64,000 nucleotides of DNA from Pseudomonas sp. B21-056 (GTDB taxonomy: Bacteria; Pseudomonadota; Gammaproteobacteria; Pseudomonadales; Pseudomonadaceae), in NCBI RefSeq assembly GCF_026016325.1, contig NZ_CP087203.1:2356001-2420000 (forward strand), given 5' to 3'. Position numbers and translations under genes: made by a program. Positions 19,724-28,301 of this stretch are shown here, piece by piece (within the stretch, counting starts at the first letter, position 1; each line of letters starts with the position of its first letter). The notes beneath the pieces were generated by a model, which did not search any database, was not told where the DNA came from, and was given only the letters and a program-made list of their open reading frames with translations.

Positions 19724-20247
19724 GTGTAAGCCCCTTGACCATTTGGTTGATCTGTCTGGTGGTTCGCAAAGATTTCGCTTCTCGGTAAGTGCCTGCCTGC
19801 TACCGAAACCAGGCCGTCAGCGTTCGTCCGTCAGACTTCGACGGGGTCGTGCATCGGTTGTGTAGTGCTATCGAAGGGCTGCTACGCAAATGCGCTACAA
19901 CGAAGAGAAACAGCGAAGAACCTTCAGGCAGTGTCAACTTTCGAGGGTCGACCACGCGCGTCATGAGGACCTTCGCCGACGTTTCTCGTCCTTGTTACCG
20001 GACGGTCATGCCAGGTCAGCACCTTCAATCTGCCTTGTGGGCAGTCCCTTATCCAAAAAACAGCTCGGCGGTCAGACGAGCTTGCTCAAACAGTTGCCTG
20101 TACTCCCGATCGGGGAGACGTCTGCATCATGCAAGGGCAAATCGGAGGCGTCAACGGTTTTGTAGTGATTATTTTTGATCACTACATATTGTCGGACAAA
20201 ATGGTTTGGGTATGAAAAAACGGTGAGAGGGCGCGAGTTGAACACTC
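19724..20247. other. Gene-free 0.5-kb stretch of atypical sequence
   Basis: No open frame with a convincing start or codon pattern is seen between the 109-residue gene and the family B repeat. The only clear structure is a 26-base inverted repeat at 20161-20186 (TGTAGTGAT, eight bases, ATCACTACA), followed by an AT-rich run. A non-coding RNA or a gene remnant is possible. Confidence 0.5.
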
Positions 20248-20390
20248 TGTGGCGAGGGATTTATCTGTGGCGAGGGGATTTATCCCCGCTGGGGTGCGAA
20301 GCACCCCCCTTGCGTTTGGCTTGATGCTGTAGTGACAACAGCATTTGGGGCTGCTGCGCAGCCCAGCGGGGATAAATCCCCTCGCCACAA
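20248..20390. repeat. Palindromic repeat family B
   Basis: TGTGGCGAGGGGATTTATC, duplicated once in slightly degraded form, then CCCGCTGGG, is mirrored about 80 bases later by CCCAGCGGGGATAAATCCCC and TCGCCACA. Related members lie at 27607-27769 and 46746-46878. Confidence 0.9.
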
Positions 20391-20405
20391 AGGTATCCTT
20401 AAACC

Positions 20406-22352
20406 TCAAACTGTCTTGGTCTTGGCTGCTTTACGCGGGGTGCCGGTGGTCTTGCGCTTGGTCGGCTTGCGTTTGTTTTTCCACGGTGTTGCGCCACGTC
20501 CGGCAGGGCTGGCGGGGCCGCTGATGGTCAGGCTCATGCCCTGGCAGCGGGCGATGTGCTTGCTCATCCAGGCGGCTTGCCGGGTCACGAATTCCTCCAG
20601 GCTCATTTCACCGCTTTGCACCATGTCCAGCGCCTGTTCCCAGATGGCGGTGGTGCCCGGGTCGGCAATGGCGCGGGGGACCGCGTCGATCAGGCTGAAG
20701 GCCGCCGGGGTGGCGGACAAGGCCTTGCCGTTTTTCACCAGGTAACCGCGATCGAGCAGGCCCTGGATGATCGACGCCCGGGTCGCTTCGGTGCCGATGC
20801 CGGTGGTGTCCTTGAGCTTCTGCTTGAGCAGCGGATCCTCCACCAGTTTGGCGACGTTTTTCATCGCCTTGATCAGGTCGCCTTCGGTGAACGGCTTGGG
20901 TGGCTGGGTCCAGAGGTCCTTGAGCCTGACCTCGTCCACGGCGCAATCATGCCCCTCGGTCAACACCGGAAGGGGTTGCGGCGCGGGCACTTCACGGCCC
21001 TTTGCCGGTGCCAATGCTTCGGGCAAGGCGCGTTTCCAGCCGGGTTCGACGATCTGCTTGCCCACGGCCCGCAGCGCCTGGCCGGCGCAGTCGAAGTCGG
21101 CCTGGGTCCGGTCGTATTCATGGTTGGGCAGGAACTGCGCCAGGTACCGCGCACGGATCAGCGTATAGACGGCCCGTTGCTTGCCGGCGAGCTTGTCGAG
21201 GTTCTTCGCCGCAGCGGTGGGGATGATGCCGTGGTGCGCACTGACCTTGGCATCGTTCCAGGCCCGGGACTTGCGTTGCGGTTGCAGGTGTTCACGCAGC
21301 GGCGCGAGGCCCGGGTCGGCCTGGGCGAGGGCGGCCAGGATGGCGGGCGCTTCGCTGTGCTGGCTCAAGGGCAGGTAGCCGCAATCGCTACGGGGATAGG
21401 TAATGACTTTGTAGGTTTCGTAGAGCGACTGGGCAATGTCCAGGGTTTCCTGGGCGCCGAGGCCGAGCTTCTTCGAGCAGACTTCCTGCAGGGTCCCGAG
21501 GTCGAAGGGCAGCGGCGCTGCTTCGCGCAGGCGCTCGGTGCGTACCTTGGTCACCCGGGCTGTGGCGGCGTTGTCCATGGCCTGGGCGGCGTCGCGGGCC
21601 AGGGCCTGGTTCAGGCAGCGCTCCTGGTCGTCGCAGGCGTCGGGGTCGGCGCGCCACTGGGCGATGAAGGCGGTACCGGCGTGGCGCAGTTGCACGTCGA
21701 TGGCCCAGTAGGCGACCGGCACGAAGTCGGCGATGCTGCGGTCGCGGTCCACCACCAGTCGCAGGGTGGGTGTCTGCACCCGGCCCACCGGCAGTACGCC
21801 TTGATAACCGGACTGACGCCCCAGCAGCGTGAACAGGCGACTCATGTTCATGCCGATCAGCCAGTCGGCCCGGGAGCGGCCCAGGGCCGAATGATACAGG
21901 TTGAAGGTTTCGGCCCCCGGCTTGAGGGCGGCCAGGGCCTTGCGGATCGAGGCTTCGTCGAGGGCCGACAACCACAGCCGCTGGATCGGCCCGCGATAGC
22001 GGCAGTGTTCCACCAGTTCCCGGGCGATCATTTCGCCCTCGCGGTCGGCGTCGGTGGCGATCACCAGTTCCTTCGCTTCCCCCAGCAGGCGCTTGACCGC
22101 CTTGTACTGGCCGGCGGTTTTCGGCTTGACGGTCATTTTCCATTGCGCCGGCACGATGGGCAGGTCGGCCAGCACCCAGCGCTTGTAGCGGGCATCGTAG
22201 GCATCGGGCGGGGCGGTTTCCAGCAGATGGCCGATGCACCAGGTCACCGTGACGTTCGCGCCCAACCAACAGCCGTCGCCGCGCCGCGTGGCGCCGAGCA
22301 CGGCGGCGATGTCCTTGGCCTGGGACGGTTTTTCACACAGGTACAACCGCAT
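20406..22352 (-). CDS. topB: DNA topoisomerase III
   Basis: 648-residue type IA topoisomerase. The Toprim domain has LCEKPSQAKDIAAVLG at the N-terminus and the acidic triad motif ATDADREGE (Asp101, Asp103). The active-site Tyr is Tyr319 in ITYPRSDCGYLP, and GRVQTPTL is also present. The C-terminal tail is Lys/Arg-rich (RKPTKRKTTGTPRKAAKTK), probably for DNA contact. The frame begins nine codons earlier, but MRLYLCEKPSQ with AGGAAAAGGG upstream is the expected start. It decatenates replication intermediates and appears monocistronic. Confidence 0.95.
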   Translation of the reverse strand: MRLYLCEKPSQAKDIAAVLGATRRGDGCWLGANVTVTWCIGHLLETAPPDAYDARYKRWVLADLPIVPAQWKMTVKPKTAGQYKAVKRLLGEAKELVIATDADREGEMIARELVEHCRYRGPIQRLWLSALDEASIRKALAALKPGAETFNLYHSALGRSRADWLIGMNMSRLFTLLGRQSGYQGVLPVGRVQTPTLRLVVDRDRSIADFVPVAYWAIDVQLRHAGTAFIAQWRADPDACDDQERCLNQALARDAAQAMDNAATARVTKVRTERLREAAPLPFDLGTLQEVCSKKLGLGAQETLDIAQSLYETYKVITYPRSDCGYLPLSQHSEAPAILAALAQADPGLAPLREHLQPQRKSRAWNDAKVSAHHGIIPTAAAKNLDKLAGKQRAVYTLIRARYLAQFLPNHEYDRTQADFDCAGQALRAVGKQIVEPGWKRALPEALAPAKGREVPAPQPLPVLTEGHDCAVDEVRLKDLWTQPPKPFTEGDLIKAMKNVAKLVEDPLLKQKLKDTTGIGTEATRASIIQGLLDRGYLVKNGKALSATPAAFSLIDAVPRAIADPGTTAIWEQALDMVQSGEMSLEEFVTRQAAWMSKHIARCQGMSLTISGPASPAGRGATPWKNKRKPTKRKTTGTPRKAAKTKTV

Positions 22353-22592
22353 AACGCCCTTTTCCTGAGCAGGTTTCATGGAGCGATAGCATGGTCAGGG
22401 ATCGGCCCGGGAGCAAGCTTTATCTGTATGGATATACAGATAAAGCGTTGCGCTGCGTTGCAACGGCGTGTCTGGAATGACGTTCGGCGGCCGGTTTGCA
22501 CTCGGAATGAATTTCTCGCGAGGGCATCGCTCATAACTTTCAGAGCGGCTGAAACCGCGAACACAATTGGCGGGATCAAGGAGAGTCACTTT

Positions 22593-23000
22593 ATGAATTC
22601 GATGCCGAAGGGCGACGGACAGGCCACCACGCGTCTGATTCTCGTTGTTGAGGATGACCCGACGATACTGGAATTCCTGTGTGAGATCCTGGAGGACGAA
22701 GGGTTTGTCGTGGAGCCTCGGGAAAGCGCCGATTCGGCGCTGACATTCCTCGAGCAGAGCGCGGATTTTGTCGACCTGTTGCTGACTGATATCACCATGC
22801 CGGGCACGTTGGATGGCGCGGACCTGGCGAACCTGACCGGGGACCGCTGGCCGCAGATACCGCTGTTGATCATGTCCGGCTACGAAACGCCGGAAAGCGC
22901 CGGGATCAAGCACCACGCTGCATTCATCGCCAAGCCGTGGGCGTTGGGACAGATGCTGGACCTGGTGGAGAGCACGGTGAAGGATCATCAGATCCATTGA
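22593..23000 (+). CDS. Stand-alone response-regulator receiver protein
   Basis: 135-residue CheY-like receiver domain with acidic pocket Asp21/Asp22, phospho-acceptor Asp66 in LLLTDITMPG, Ser95 and Lys114 (FIAKPW). There is no output domain, so it acts by protein contact or as a phosphate relay. The ATG at 22593 has AAGGAGAGT upstream. The sequence style resembles receiver domains at the end of hybrid kinases such as the one at 47025. No kinase is adjacent. Confidence 0.9.
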   Translation: MNSMPKGDGQATTRLILVVEDDPTILEFLCEILEDEGFVVEPRESADSALTFLEQSADFVDLLLTDITMPGTLDGADLANLTGDRWPQIPLLIMSGYETPESAGIKHHAAFIAKPWALGQMLDLVESTVKDHQIH

Positions 23001-23006
23001 TATGAC

Positions 23007-23096
23007 AGTAGAAGCTGCCGAAGGCTGCGATCTTTTGCCTTTGACTCAATTGTTTGGGGCAAGATCGCAGCCTCGTTGCACTCGACAGCTCCTACA
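23007..23096. repeat. Palindromic repeat family C
   Basis: GTAGAAGCTGCCGAAGGCTG ..GATCTT is mirrored by AAGATCGCAGCCTCG..CGACAGCTCCTAC. It fills the gap between the receiver gene and the convergent transporter, and its end overlaps the transporter stop codon. Confidence 0.88.
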
Positions 23097-24717
23097 GCAG
23101 TTTATCCAGGTCCACATTCCTGGTTTCCCGCAGGCAGAGCATGCCCACCACCAGGCTCACGCCGGTGATCATCACCGGGTACCACAGCCCGTAGAAAATA
23201 TCCCCCGTGTAGACCACCAGGGCGAACGACACGGTGGGCAGGAAACCGCCGAACCAGCCATTGCCGATGTGGTAGGGCAGGGACATGGAGGTGTAGCGGA
23301 TGCGGGTCGGGAACAGTTCGACCATCAGCGCCGCCAGCGGCCCGTAGCACATCGCCGAGATGATGATCAGCGCCACGATCAAGGCGACGATCATCGGCTT
23401 GTTGATCTGCTGGGCATCAGCCTTTTGCGGGTAGCCCGCCAGCGTCACCGCGCCGCGCAGGGCCGCCTCGTCGTAACCCTCGATCTTCACGTCACCGACG
23501 TTGACCAGCACAGGGCTGCCAGCCGGCGCCGCGACGCTGCTGTAGGGCAGGCCTTGCTTGACCAGGAAGGTCTTGACCTTGTCGCACGGGCTGTCGAAAC
23601 GCGCCTTGCCCACCGGGTCGAACTGGAAGGTGCAGGTGGCCGGGTCGGCGACCACGCTGATTGGTGCCTGGCGGCTTGCCAGGTCGATGGCCGGGTTGGC
23701 GTAGTGGGCCAGGGTCTTGAAGATCGGGAAGTACAGCGCCGTCGCCAACAGCAGGCCGATCATCAGCACCGGCTTGCGCCCGACCTTGTCCGAGAGCCAG
23801 CCAAAGAAAATGAAGAACGGCGCGCCGATGACCACGCTGACGATCAGCAGGCTGTTGGCCAGGGCCGGGTCCATCTTCAGGAACTGGGTGAGGAAAAACA
23901 GCACGTAGAATTGTGCGGCATAGAAGGTCACCGCCTGCCCGGCGTTGATGCTGAACAGCGCGATCAGCACCACCTTGAGGTTTTCCCATTGACCGAACGA
24001 TTCGCGGATCGGCGCTTTGCAGCATTTGCCTTCCTCTTTCATTTTCACGAAGGACGGCGATTCATGCAGGCTCATGCGGATCCAGGTGGAGATGCCCAGC
24101 AGCAGGATCGACAGCAGGAACGGAATGCGCCAGCCCCAGACTTCGAACTGATCCCCCGTGAAGTAGCGGCAGCCCAGGATCACCAACAATGAGAGCAGCA
24201 GCCCGAGGGTGGCCGTGGACTGAATCCAGCTGGTATGGAAGCCGCGCTTGCCGATGGGCGCGTGCTCGGCGACGTAGGTCGCCGCGCCGCCGTATTCACC
24301 GCCCAGGGCCAGGCCCTGGAGCATGCGCAGTGCGACCAGGATGATTGGCGCGGCAATGCCGATGCTGGCGTAGTTGGGCAGCAGGCCGACGCAGAACGTC
24401 GCCAGGCCCATGAGGATGATGGTTGCCAGGAAGGTGTATTTGCGCCCGATCATGTCCCCCAGCCGCCCGAACACCAGCGCACCGAATGGCCGCACGACGA
24501 AGCCGGCGGCGAACGCCATCAGGGCGAAGATGAACGCCGTGGTGTCATTGACACCGGCGAAGAACTGCTTGCTGATCACCGCCGCCAGGGCGCCGTAGAG
24601 AAAAAAGTCGTACCACTCGAACACCGTCCCCAGGGACGAGGCGAAGATGACTTTCTGGGTGTCCCGGCTGGTGTCGACGCTGCGCGTGGCTTCCAGGGGC
24701 TGAACATGCTCTGACAT
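23092..24717 (-). CDS. MHS-family MFS transporter with large periplasmic loop
   Basis: 541-residue metabolite:H+ symporter (ProP/KgtP/ShiA branch of MFS). Signatures are FEWYDFFLYG in helix 1, RPFGALVFGRLGDMIGRK after helix 2 and LALGGEYGGAATYVAEH in helix 4. A segment of about 100 residues (337-440) between helices 9 and 10 has two Cys (362, 378) and should lie in the periplasm. The start is ATG 24717 (MSEHVQPLEA); the open frame upstream runs through REP DNA. The neighbouring GMC oxidoreductase on the same strand suggests uptake of its substrate, which is unknown. Confidence 0.9.
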   Translation of the reverse strand: MSEHVQPLEATRSVDTSRDTQKVIFASSLGTVFEWYDFFLYGALAAVISKQFFAGVNDTTAFIFALMAFAAGFVVRPFGALVFGRLGDMIGRKYTFLATIILMGLATFCVGLLPNYASIGIAAPIILVALRMLQGLALGGEYGGAATYVAEHAPIGKRGFHTSWIQSTATLGLLLSLLVILGCRYFTGDQFEVWGWRIPFLLSILLLGISTWIRMSLHESPSFVKMKEEGKCCKAPIRESFGQWENLKVVLIALFSINAGQAVTFYAAQFYVLFFLTQFLKMDPALANSLLIVSVVIGAPFFIFFGWLSDKVGRKPVLMIGLLLATALYFPIFKTLAHYANPAIDLASRQAPISVVADPATCTFQFDPVGKARFDSPCDKVKTFLVKQGLPYSSVAAPAGSPVLVNVGDVKIEGYDEAALRGAVTLAGYPQKADAQQINKPMIVALIVALIIISAMCYGPLAALMVELFPTRIRYTSMSLPYHIGNGWFGGFLPTVSFALVVYTGDIFYGLWYPVMITGVSLVVGMLCLRETRNVDLDKLL

Positions 24718-24807
24718 TGCGGTATCCCTCACAGTGATTGTTTTTGTTGTTCCACTGTCGATGCCGATGGGCATCTCCTGCTTTGATGCATTCCTTGATT
24801 CCACATC

Positions 24808-24904
24808 CCCCTGTGGGAGCGAGCCTGCTCGCGATAGCGGTATGCCTGTTAACGAATAGGTTGACTGACACATCGCCATCGCGAGCAGGCTCGCTCCCAC
24901 AAGG
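24808..24904. repeat. Family A REP pair
   Basis: Inverted pair GTGGGAGCGAGCCTGCTCGC and GCGAGCAGGCTCGCTCCCAC separated by about 35 bases, between the GMC gene and the transporter gene. Confidence 0.9.
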
Positions 24905-24919
24905 GACTTTGGTTGTTCT

Positions 24920-26563
24920 TCAGACTGTTGCTGTCTCCTTGGTGCTGACGGTGCTTGTAGCATTCGACTCCAACATCATCTGCGCCGCCTTCTCGGCAAT
25001 CATCAACGTCGGCGAGCAGGTATTGCCCGAGGTGATGCGCGGCATGATCGAGGCGTCGGCGATGCGCAGGCCCTTGATGCCATGGACCCGCAGTTGCGCG
25101 TCCACCACTGCGTCGCCGTCCTGGCCCATGCGGCAGGTGCCCACCGGATGGAAAATCGTCGTGCCGATACGGGCGGCTGCCCGGTGCAGTTCTTCTTCGC
25201 TCTGCAGGCTGGGGCCCGGCAGGTATTCCGTCGGCTTGAAGGCTTGCAGGGCAGGGGCTGCGACGATGCGTCGGGTCAGGCGGATGGCGTCGGCGGCGAC
25301 CCGCAGGTCTTCGGGATGGCTCAGGTAATTGGGCTGGATCAGCGGCGCCTCGTGGGGATCGGCCGAGCGGATGTCCACCCGACCGCGGCTCTGTGGGCGC
25401 AGGTCGCAGACTGACGCGGTGAACGCCGGGAAGCTGTGCAGAGGTTCGCCGAAGCGTTCCAGGGACAAGGGTTGCACGTGATATTCGAGGTTGGCCGAGG
25501 TCTGCTCCGGCCCCGAGCGGGCAAACGCGCCGAGTTGGCTGGGCGCCATGGACAGCGGGCCGCTGCGGTCATACAGATAGCGCAGGCCCATGCCCATCTT
25601 GCCCCACAGCGTGCCGGCGATCTGATTCAGGGTCCGGGCGTTTTCCAACTGGTAGATGAGCCGCAGTTGCAGGTGATCCTGCAGATTGCCGCCCACGCCC
25701 GGCAGTTCATGCACCACGCCGATCCCCAAGCGCTGCAGCAAGTTGCGCGGGCCGATCCCGGAGCGCTGCAGGATCCCCGGCGAGCCGATGGCGCCGGCGC
25801 ACAGGACGATCTCCTTGCGTGCCTTGAAGGTCATGCCTTTGCCTTGCCAGCGGGCGCTGACGGCGTGGGCCCGGTCATCGCGCAGCAGCACGCGATCGAC
25901 CTCGACCTCGGTGAGGACCGTCAGGTTGGCGCGCTGTCGAACCGGTTTCAGGAAGGCCTTGGCTGCATTCCAGCGCACGCCGGCTTTCTGATTGACCTGG
26001 AAGTAGCCGCAGCCTTCATTGTCGCCACCGTTGAAGTCGTCGACATTGGCAATGCCGCTCTGTTCGGCGGCATTGCGGAAGGCGTCGAGGATCGGCCATG
26101 ACAGGCGCTGGCGTTCGACCCGCCATTCGCCGCTGGCGCCATGCAGGTCGGAATCCCCGGCGAAGTGGTTTTCGCTTTGACGGAACAGCGGCAACACATC
26201 CTTCCAGGCCCAGCCGGAATTGCCCTCGGCGGCCCAGCCGTCGTAGTCCGCGGCCTGGCCGCGCATGTAGATCATGCCGTTGATGGAAGAGCAGCCGCCC
26301 AGGACCTTGCCACGCGGATAGCTCAAGGCGCGCCCTTGCAGGCCGGGTTGCGCTTCGGTCTTGAAGCACCAGTCGGTGCGTGGGTTACCGATGCAGAACA
26401 GATAGCCGACCGGGATGTGGATCCATGGATAGTTGTCGCGCCCGCCGGCTTCGAGCAGCAGTACCCGGTGTTGAGGGTTGGCCGAAAGCCGGTTGGCCAG
26501 CAGGCATCCGGCAGGGCCGGCGCCCACGATCACGTAATCGTATTCATCGACGACAGGTTGCAT
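24920..26563 (-). CDS. GMC-family FAD alcohol/choline-dehydrogenase-like oxidoreductase
   Basis: 547-residue GMC flavoprotein. The ADP-binding motif is at the N-terminus (YVIVGAGPAGCLLANRLS), followed by the FAD segment PRGKVLGGCSSINGMIYMRG, the GMC signature region GAIGSPGILQRSGIG, and the C-terminal catalytic His segments IFHPVGTCRMG and SGNTCSPTLMIAEKAA. It resembles BetA/AlkJ-type primary-alcohol dehydrogenases. The substrate is not evident; there is no betaine gene nearby. It is divergent from a LysR gene and upstream of the MHS transporter, with REP sequences between them. Confidence 0.92.
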   Translation of the reverse strand: MQPVVDEYDYVIVGAGPAGCLLANRLSANPQHRVLLLEAGGRDNYPWIHIPVGYLFCIGNPRTDWCFKTEAQPGLQGRALSYPRGKVLGGCSSINGMIYMRGQAADYDGWAAEGNSGWAWKDVLPLFRQSENHFAGDSDLHGASGEWRVERQRLSWPILDAFRNAAEQSGIANVDDFNGGDNEGCGYFQVNQKAGVRWNAAKAFLKPVRQRANLTVLTEVEVDRVLLRDDRAHAVSARWQGKGMTFKARKEIVLCAGAIGSPGILQRSGIGPRNLLQRLGIGVVHELPGVGGNLQDHLQLRLIYQLENARTLNQIAGTLWGKMGMGLRYLYDRSGPLSMAPSQLGAFARSGPEQTSANLEYHVQPLSLERFGEPLHSFPAFTASVCDLRPQSRGRVDIRSADPHEAPLIQPNYLSHPEDLRVAADAIRLTRRIVAAPALQAFKPTEYLPGPSLQSEEELHRAAARIGTTIFHPVGTCRMGQDGDAVVDAQLRVHGIKGLRIADASIMPRITSGNTCSPTLMIAEKAAQMMLESNATSTVSTKETATV

Positions 26564-26603
26564 CCGCGACCTCTTTTTTTGTTTTTGTGTGATCCATCCT
26601 AGT

Positions 26604-26634
26604 TGTTAGTTTTCGTTAAAAGAATGTTAGTTTT
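26604..26634. promoter_or_regulatory. Direct repeats in GMC/LysR divergent promoter
   Basis: TGTTAGTTTT occurs at 26604-26613 and again at 26625-26634, exactly 21 bases apart (two helical turns), in the 118-bp gap between the divergent genes. It is a candidate binding array for the LysR regulator, in an AT-rich stretch. Confidence 0.5.
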
Positions 26635-26681
26635 TGCGCAGTGGCTGTGCGTTTATAAACAGCGATGGGCAAGGAGCGTTC

Positions 26682-27566
26682 ATGTTCGACTGGAATGACC
26701 TGCGTTACTTTCTGGAGCTGCAACGCAGCGGCCGCCTGCTGACCGCGGCGCGCCGGCTCAACACCACCCATGCCACCGTGGCCCGGCACATCGAAGCCAT
26801 CGAGAAAAGCCTGGGGACCGCGCTGTTTGTCCAGCACGCCCAGGGCTATGAACTGACCCCGGCCGGCGAGACGTTGCTCAAGCATGCCGAGGCCATGGAG
26901 AACGTGGCGTTGCTGGCCCAGGAGGACATTACCCAGTCCAGCGCACCTCTGGGCAAGATCCGCCTGGGGGTGACCGAGGGGTTGGGCATCATGTTCCTCG
27001 CCAGTCGCATGGACGGATTGTTCCAGCGTTATCCGGGGCTGGAGGTGGAGCTGGTGGCGGTGCCGCGATTCGTCAGCATCCTCAACCGCGAGGCGGAAAT
27101 CAGCATTCACCTCGAACGCCCGGCGGCCGATCTGCTGGTGACCCGCAAGCTCACCGACTACAGCCTGGCGTTGTACGCCAGCCAGGCTTACCTGGAGCGC
27201 TCGCCGCCGTTGCGCAGTCGCGAGGACCTGGCCCGGCACGCCTGGATCGGTTACGTCGATGACCTGCTGTTCAGCCAGGAGCTGATGTTCCTCAACAGCT
27301 TCTGCCGCAACCCGCGGGTGGTGTTCCACAGCACCAGCGTCATCGCCCAGCAACAGGCCGCACGCTCGGGCCTGGGGATCGCCGTGCTGCCATGCTACAT
27401 GGCCAGCAACGACCCGGCGCTGGTGCCCTTGCTGCCTGCCGAAACCATCCGCCGCAGCTACTGGATCAGCACCCGTCGCGAACTGCACAGATCCGTGCGC
27501 CTGCGGGTGCTGTGGGATTACGTGGTGCAGTTATGCGAGCGGGAGCAGGGGGTGTTGTTGCCCTGA
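26682..27566 (+). CDS. LysR-family regulator
   Basis: 294-residue LysR regulator starting MFDWNDLRYFLELQ with AAGGAGCG upstream. The helix-turn-helix is around residues 18-40 (RLLTAARRLNTTHATVARHI), and the effector domain ends with a short C-terminal segment. The first residues (WNDLRYFLEL) recall the subgroup that regulates divergent oxidoreductase genes. Here the divergent target is the GMC gene, and probably the MHS transporter behind it. Confidence 0.9.
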   Translation: MFDWNDLRYFLELQRSGRLLTAARRLNTTHATVARHIEAIEKSLGTALFVQHAQGYELTPAGETLLKHAEAMENVALLAQEDITQSSAPLGKIRLGVTEGLGIMFLASRMDGLFQRYPGLEVELVAVPRFVSILNREAEISIHLERPAADLLVTRKLTDYSLALYASQAYLERSPPLRSREDLARHAWIGYVDDLLFSQELMFLNSFCRNPRVVFHSTSVIAQQQAARSGLGIAVLPCYMASNDPALVPLLPAETIRRSYWISTRRELHRSVRLRVLWDYVVQLCEREQGVLLP

Positions 27567-27606
27567 TCTGAATCGGGTGGACATGGATCTGTGGCAAAGG
27601 AATTTT

Positions 27607-27769
27607 TGTGGCGAGGGGATTTATCTGTGGCGAGGGGATTTATCTGTGGCGAGGGGATTTATCCCCGCTGGGACGCGAAGCGGCCCCAAAATTCATCTGT
27701 CACTACAGTATCAAGCCCTACACAGGGGGGCGCTTCGCACCCCAGCGGGGATAAATCCCCTCGCCACAA
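27607..27769. repeat. Palindromic repeat family B with triplicated arm
   Basis: The left arm TGTGGCGAGGGGATTTATC is present three times in perfect tandem (27607, 27626, 27645; 19-bp period) before CCCGCTGGG. One right arm ends at 27769. The remaining bases of the 27567-27918 gap show no gene. Confidence 0.92.
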
Positions 27770-27918
27770 GTGCATCATGAAGCCGATATTCCGGTGGCCG
27801 CCCAAGCCCCCTTTTCTGGCCCCCAATGACCTCAGCCGACACGCCGGCGTGCCTTAACGTGGGAGCTGCCAGACCCACAACAAGAAAGGCGCAGCCAAGC
27901 GCCGCCACGAGGGGCCTT

Positions 27919-28290
27919 ATGTCGGCAACCACTCCTTGCGTCCTGTTCCATACCGCGACCCTCATGCTGCTTGGTGCGCTGCTCGCCGGCTGCGGTGAAG
28001 AGGCCAAGCCGCCTGCGCCCGCGACCCTCAATGCCATGCCTGCCGACGCGGCGCTGGCCCAGGTCTACGACAGCAGTTGCAAACTCTGCCATGCCAACCC
28101 TGGCGCCGGGGCGCCCCTGACCGGAGACGTGAATGCCTGGGCGCCGCGGGTAGCCCAGGGCGCCGATACCCTGCTGGACCACGCGATCAACGGCTACAAC
28201 GGCATGCCGCCGATGGGCCTGTGCATGCACTGTTCCGAAGAGCAGTTCCTGGCATTGATCGCGTTCATGTCCGGCCAACAATTCCAGTAG
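27919..28290 (+). CDS. Lipoprotein cytochrome c (c5-like)
   Basis: 123 residues. The signal peptide has lipobox LLAGC (Cys25), indicating a membrane-anchored periplasmic protein. One heme c site is CKLCH (54-58), with candidate axial Met96 or Met99 in NGMPPMG. A Cys pair (Cys102, Cys105) is seen in the class of cytochrome c5. The ATG at 27919 has ACGAGGGG upstream; the open frame upstream is not coding. It is followed 11 bases later by the flavoprotein gene, so it is the likely electron acceptor of that enzyme (inference). Confidence 0.9.
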   Translation: MSATTPCVLFHTATLMLLGALLAGCGEEAKPPAPATLNAMPADAALAQVYDSSCKLCHANPGAGAPLTGDVNAWAPRVAQGADTLLDHAINGYNGMPPMGLCMHCSEEQFLALIAFMSGQQFQ

Positions 28291-28301
28291 CGGGGCAGAC
28301 G

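Noticed and set aside
19890..20165. 91-codon frame in the gene-free stretch
   Set aside because: No ribosome binding site, atypical codon use and no recognisable family. It is kept only as part of the unexplained region.
20182..20409. 75-codon frame across the family B repeat
   Set aside because: It is a translation of the palindromic repeat (ARGFIPAG/PAGINPLA), and the same peptide appears at every family B copy.
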